Origin: an uncultured Pedobacter sp.
GTDB taxonomy: Bacteria; Bacteroidota; Bacteroidia; Sphingobacteriales; Sphingobacteriaceae
Direction: 5' to 3'
NCBI GenBank assembly: GCA_946478755.1
Contig: CAMLDJ010000229.1
Coordinates: 1 to 8,869, forward strand
Length of the DNA stretch: 8,869 nt
This document shows positions 7,138-8,869 of this stretch, piece by piece. The position numbers were made by a program, and so were the translations under genes. The notes beneath the pieces are model-generated. The model had not been told where the DNA came from. It ran no database searches and saw only the letters and a program-made list of their open reading frames with translations. Each line of letters starts with the position of its first letter. Position 1 is the first letter of the stretch.

Positions 7138-7380
7138 TTAAGCAACCCCTTCGGCCAAAACAATAATTTTGTTTTTTAAGACCTCAACCACGCCACCTTT
7201 AATAATAAAGGTATTATCGCCGGTTTTGCTTTTAATAATTACGGGGCCATCTTCCAAAGTAGAAATAATAGGAGCGTGGTCTCTCAAAATCTGAAAAGAA
7301 CCCATTGTTCCTGGTACAGTAACTGCCGTTACTTCGCCTTCAAAAACTTTCTTGTCTGGTGTTAATATTTCTAGTGTCAT
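7138..7380 (-). CDS. atpC: ATP synthase epsilon subunit, short form
   Basis: Central-stalk subunit of F1Fo ATP synthase that contacts gamma and the c-ring. The 80-residue protein contains the N-terminal beta-sandwich only: LEILTPDKKVFEGEV at the start, VPGTMGSFQILRDHAPI (22-38) as the family signature, and a last strand ending ILAEG-like (VLAEGVA). Typical epsilon subunits are 130-140 aa with a C-terminal two-helix domain that inhibits ATP hydrolysis; this is absent here. The stop codon and the terminator 19 bp downstream show it is a natural short form rather than a frameshift, as known in other Bacteroidota and Chlorobi. It follows atpD after 116 bp. Confidence 0.95.
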   Translation of the reverse strand: MTLEILTPDKKVFEGEVTAVTVPGTMGSFQILRDHAPIISTLEDGPVIIKSKTGDNTFIIKGGVVEVLKNKIIVLAEGVA

Positions 7381-7444
7381 TCTTTTCGTAATTAGTATTT
7401 AGTAGTTAGCAGTCAGGCTGTTTCTACTTAACAAATTAATGAGT

Positions 7445-7485
7445 TAGTACTTAGGCTAGAGATATGATCTATATACTAAGTACTA
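7445..7485. repeat. Inverted repeat in the atpD-atpC spacer
   Basis: TAGTACTTAG (7445-7454) and CTAAGTACTA (7476-7485) are perfect 10-bp inverse copies separated by 21 bp. The whole spacer 7381-7496 is built from degenerate TAGTA/TACTA/TTAG units, including a further ACTATATACTAG against the atpD stop. In RNA it could fold into a hairpin without a U-run, so it is more likely a processing or stability element, or low-complexity drift, than a terminator. Confidence 0.5.
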
Positions 7486-7496
7486 GCTACTATATA

Positions 7497-8869
<1,373 letters not shown>

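Overview
The window looks like chromosomal DNA of a Bacteroidota (Bacteroidetes) bacterium, most likely Sphingobacteriales (Pedobacter-like); the phylum is firm, the family is a guess. The signs are moderate-to-low GC, A-rich start contexts without Shine-Dalgarno sequences, a -7 promoter element of the TAnnTTTG type, a very short (80-residue) ATP synthase epsilon subunit, and a long class II ketol-acid reductoisomerase. All genes are on the minus strand, so the window reads biologically from right to left.

Right end (8869 to 7088): atpD (beta subunit, its start lies outside the window) and atpC (epsilon subunit) of the F1Fo ATP synthase. They are separated by a 116-bp AT-rich spacer with an inverted repeat, and followed by a perfectly palindromic intrinsic terminator.

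Middle (about 7087 to 6571): a control region without a long ORF. In transcription order it holds an inverted-repeat-rich stretch, a cluster of GGTAT/ATACC motifs, a candidate promoter, a 27-codon leader ORF extremely rich in Val/Ile/Leu codons, and an intrinsic terminator overlapping an alternative (antiterminator) stem. Together these make a convincing transcription attenuator of the enteric ilv type, with four mutually exclusive RNA segments that can be traced by eye.

Left part (6570 to 1): the branched-chain amino acid operon ilvE-ilvD-ilvB-ilvN-(DinB-like gene)-ilvC, with gaps of 81, 35, 8, 12 and 37 bp. The operon runs off the left edge inside ilvC. IlvB/IlvN make acetolactate or acetohydroxybutyrate, IlvC isomerises and reduces it, IlvD dehydrates it, and IlvE transaminates the keto acids to Val, Ile and Leu. 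The leader peptide thus senses the products of the operon it precedes. The one gene without an obvious place in the pathway is the DinB/YfiT-like putative metalloprotein between ilvN and ilvC.

The most interesting part is the attenuator and the motif cluster upstream of it. The rest is standard metabolism with a few lineage-typical oddities.
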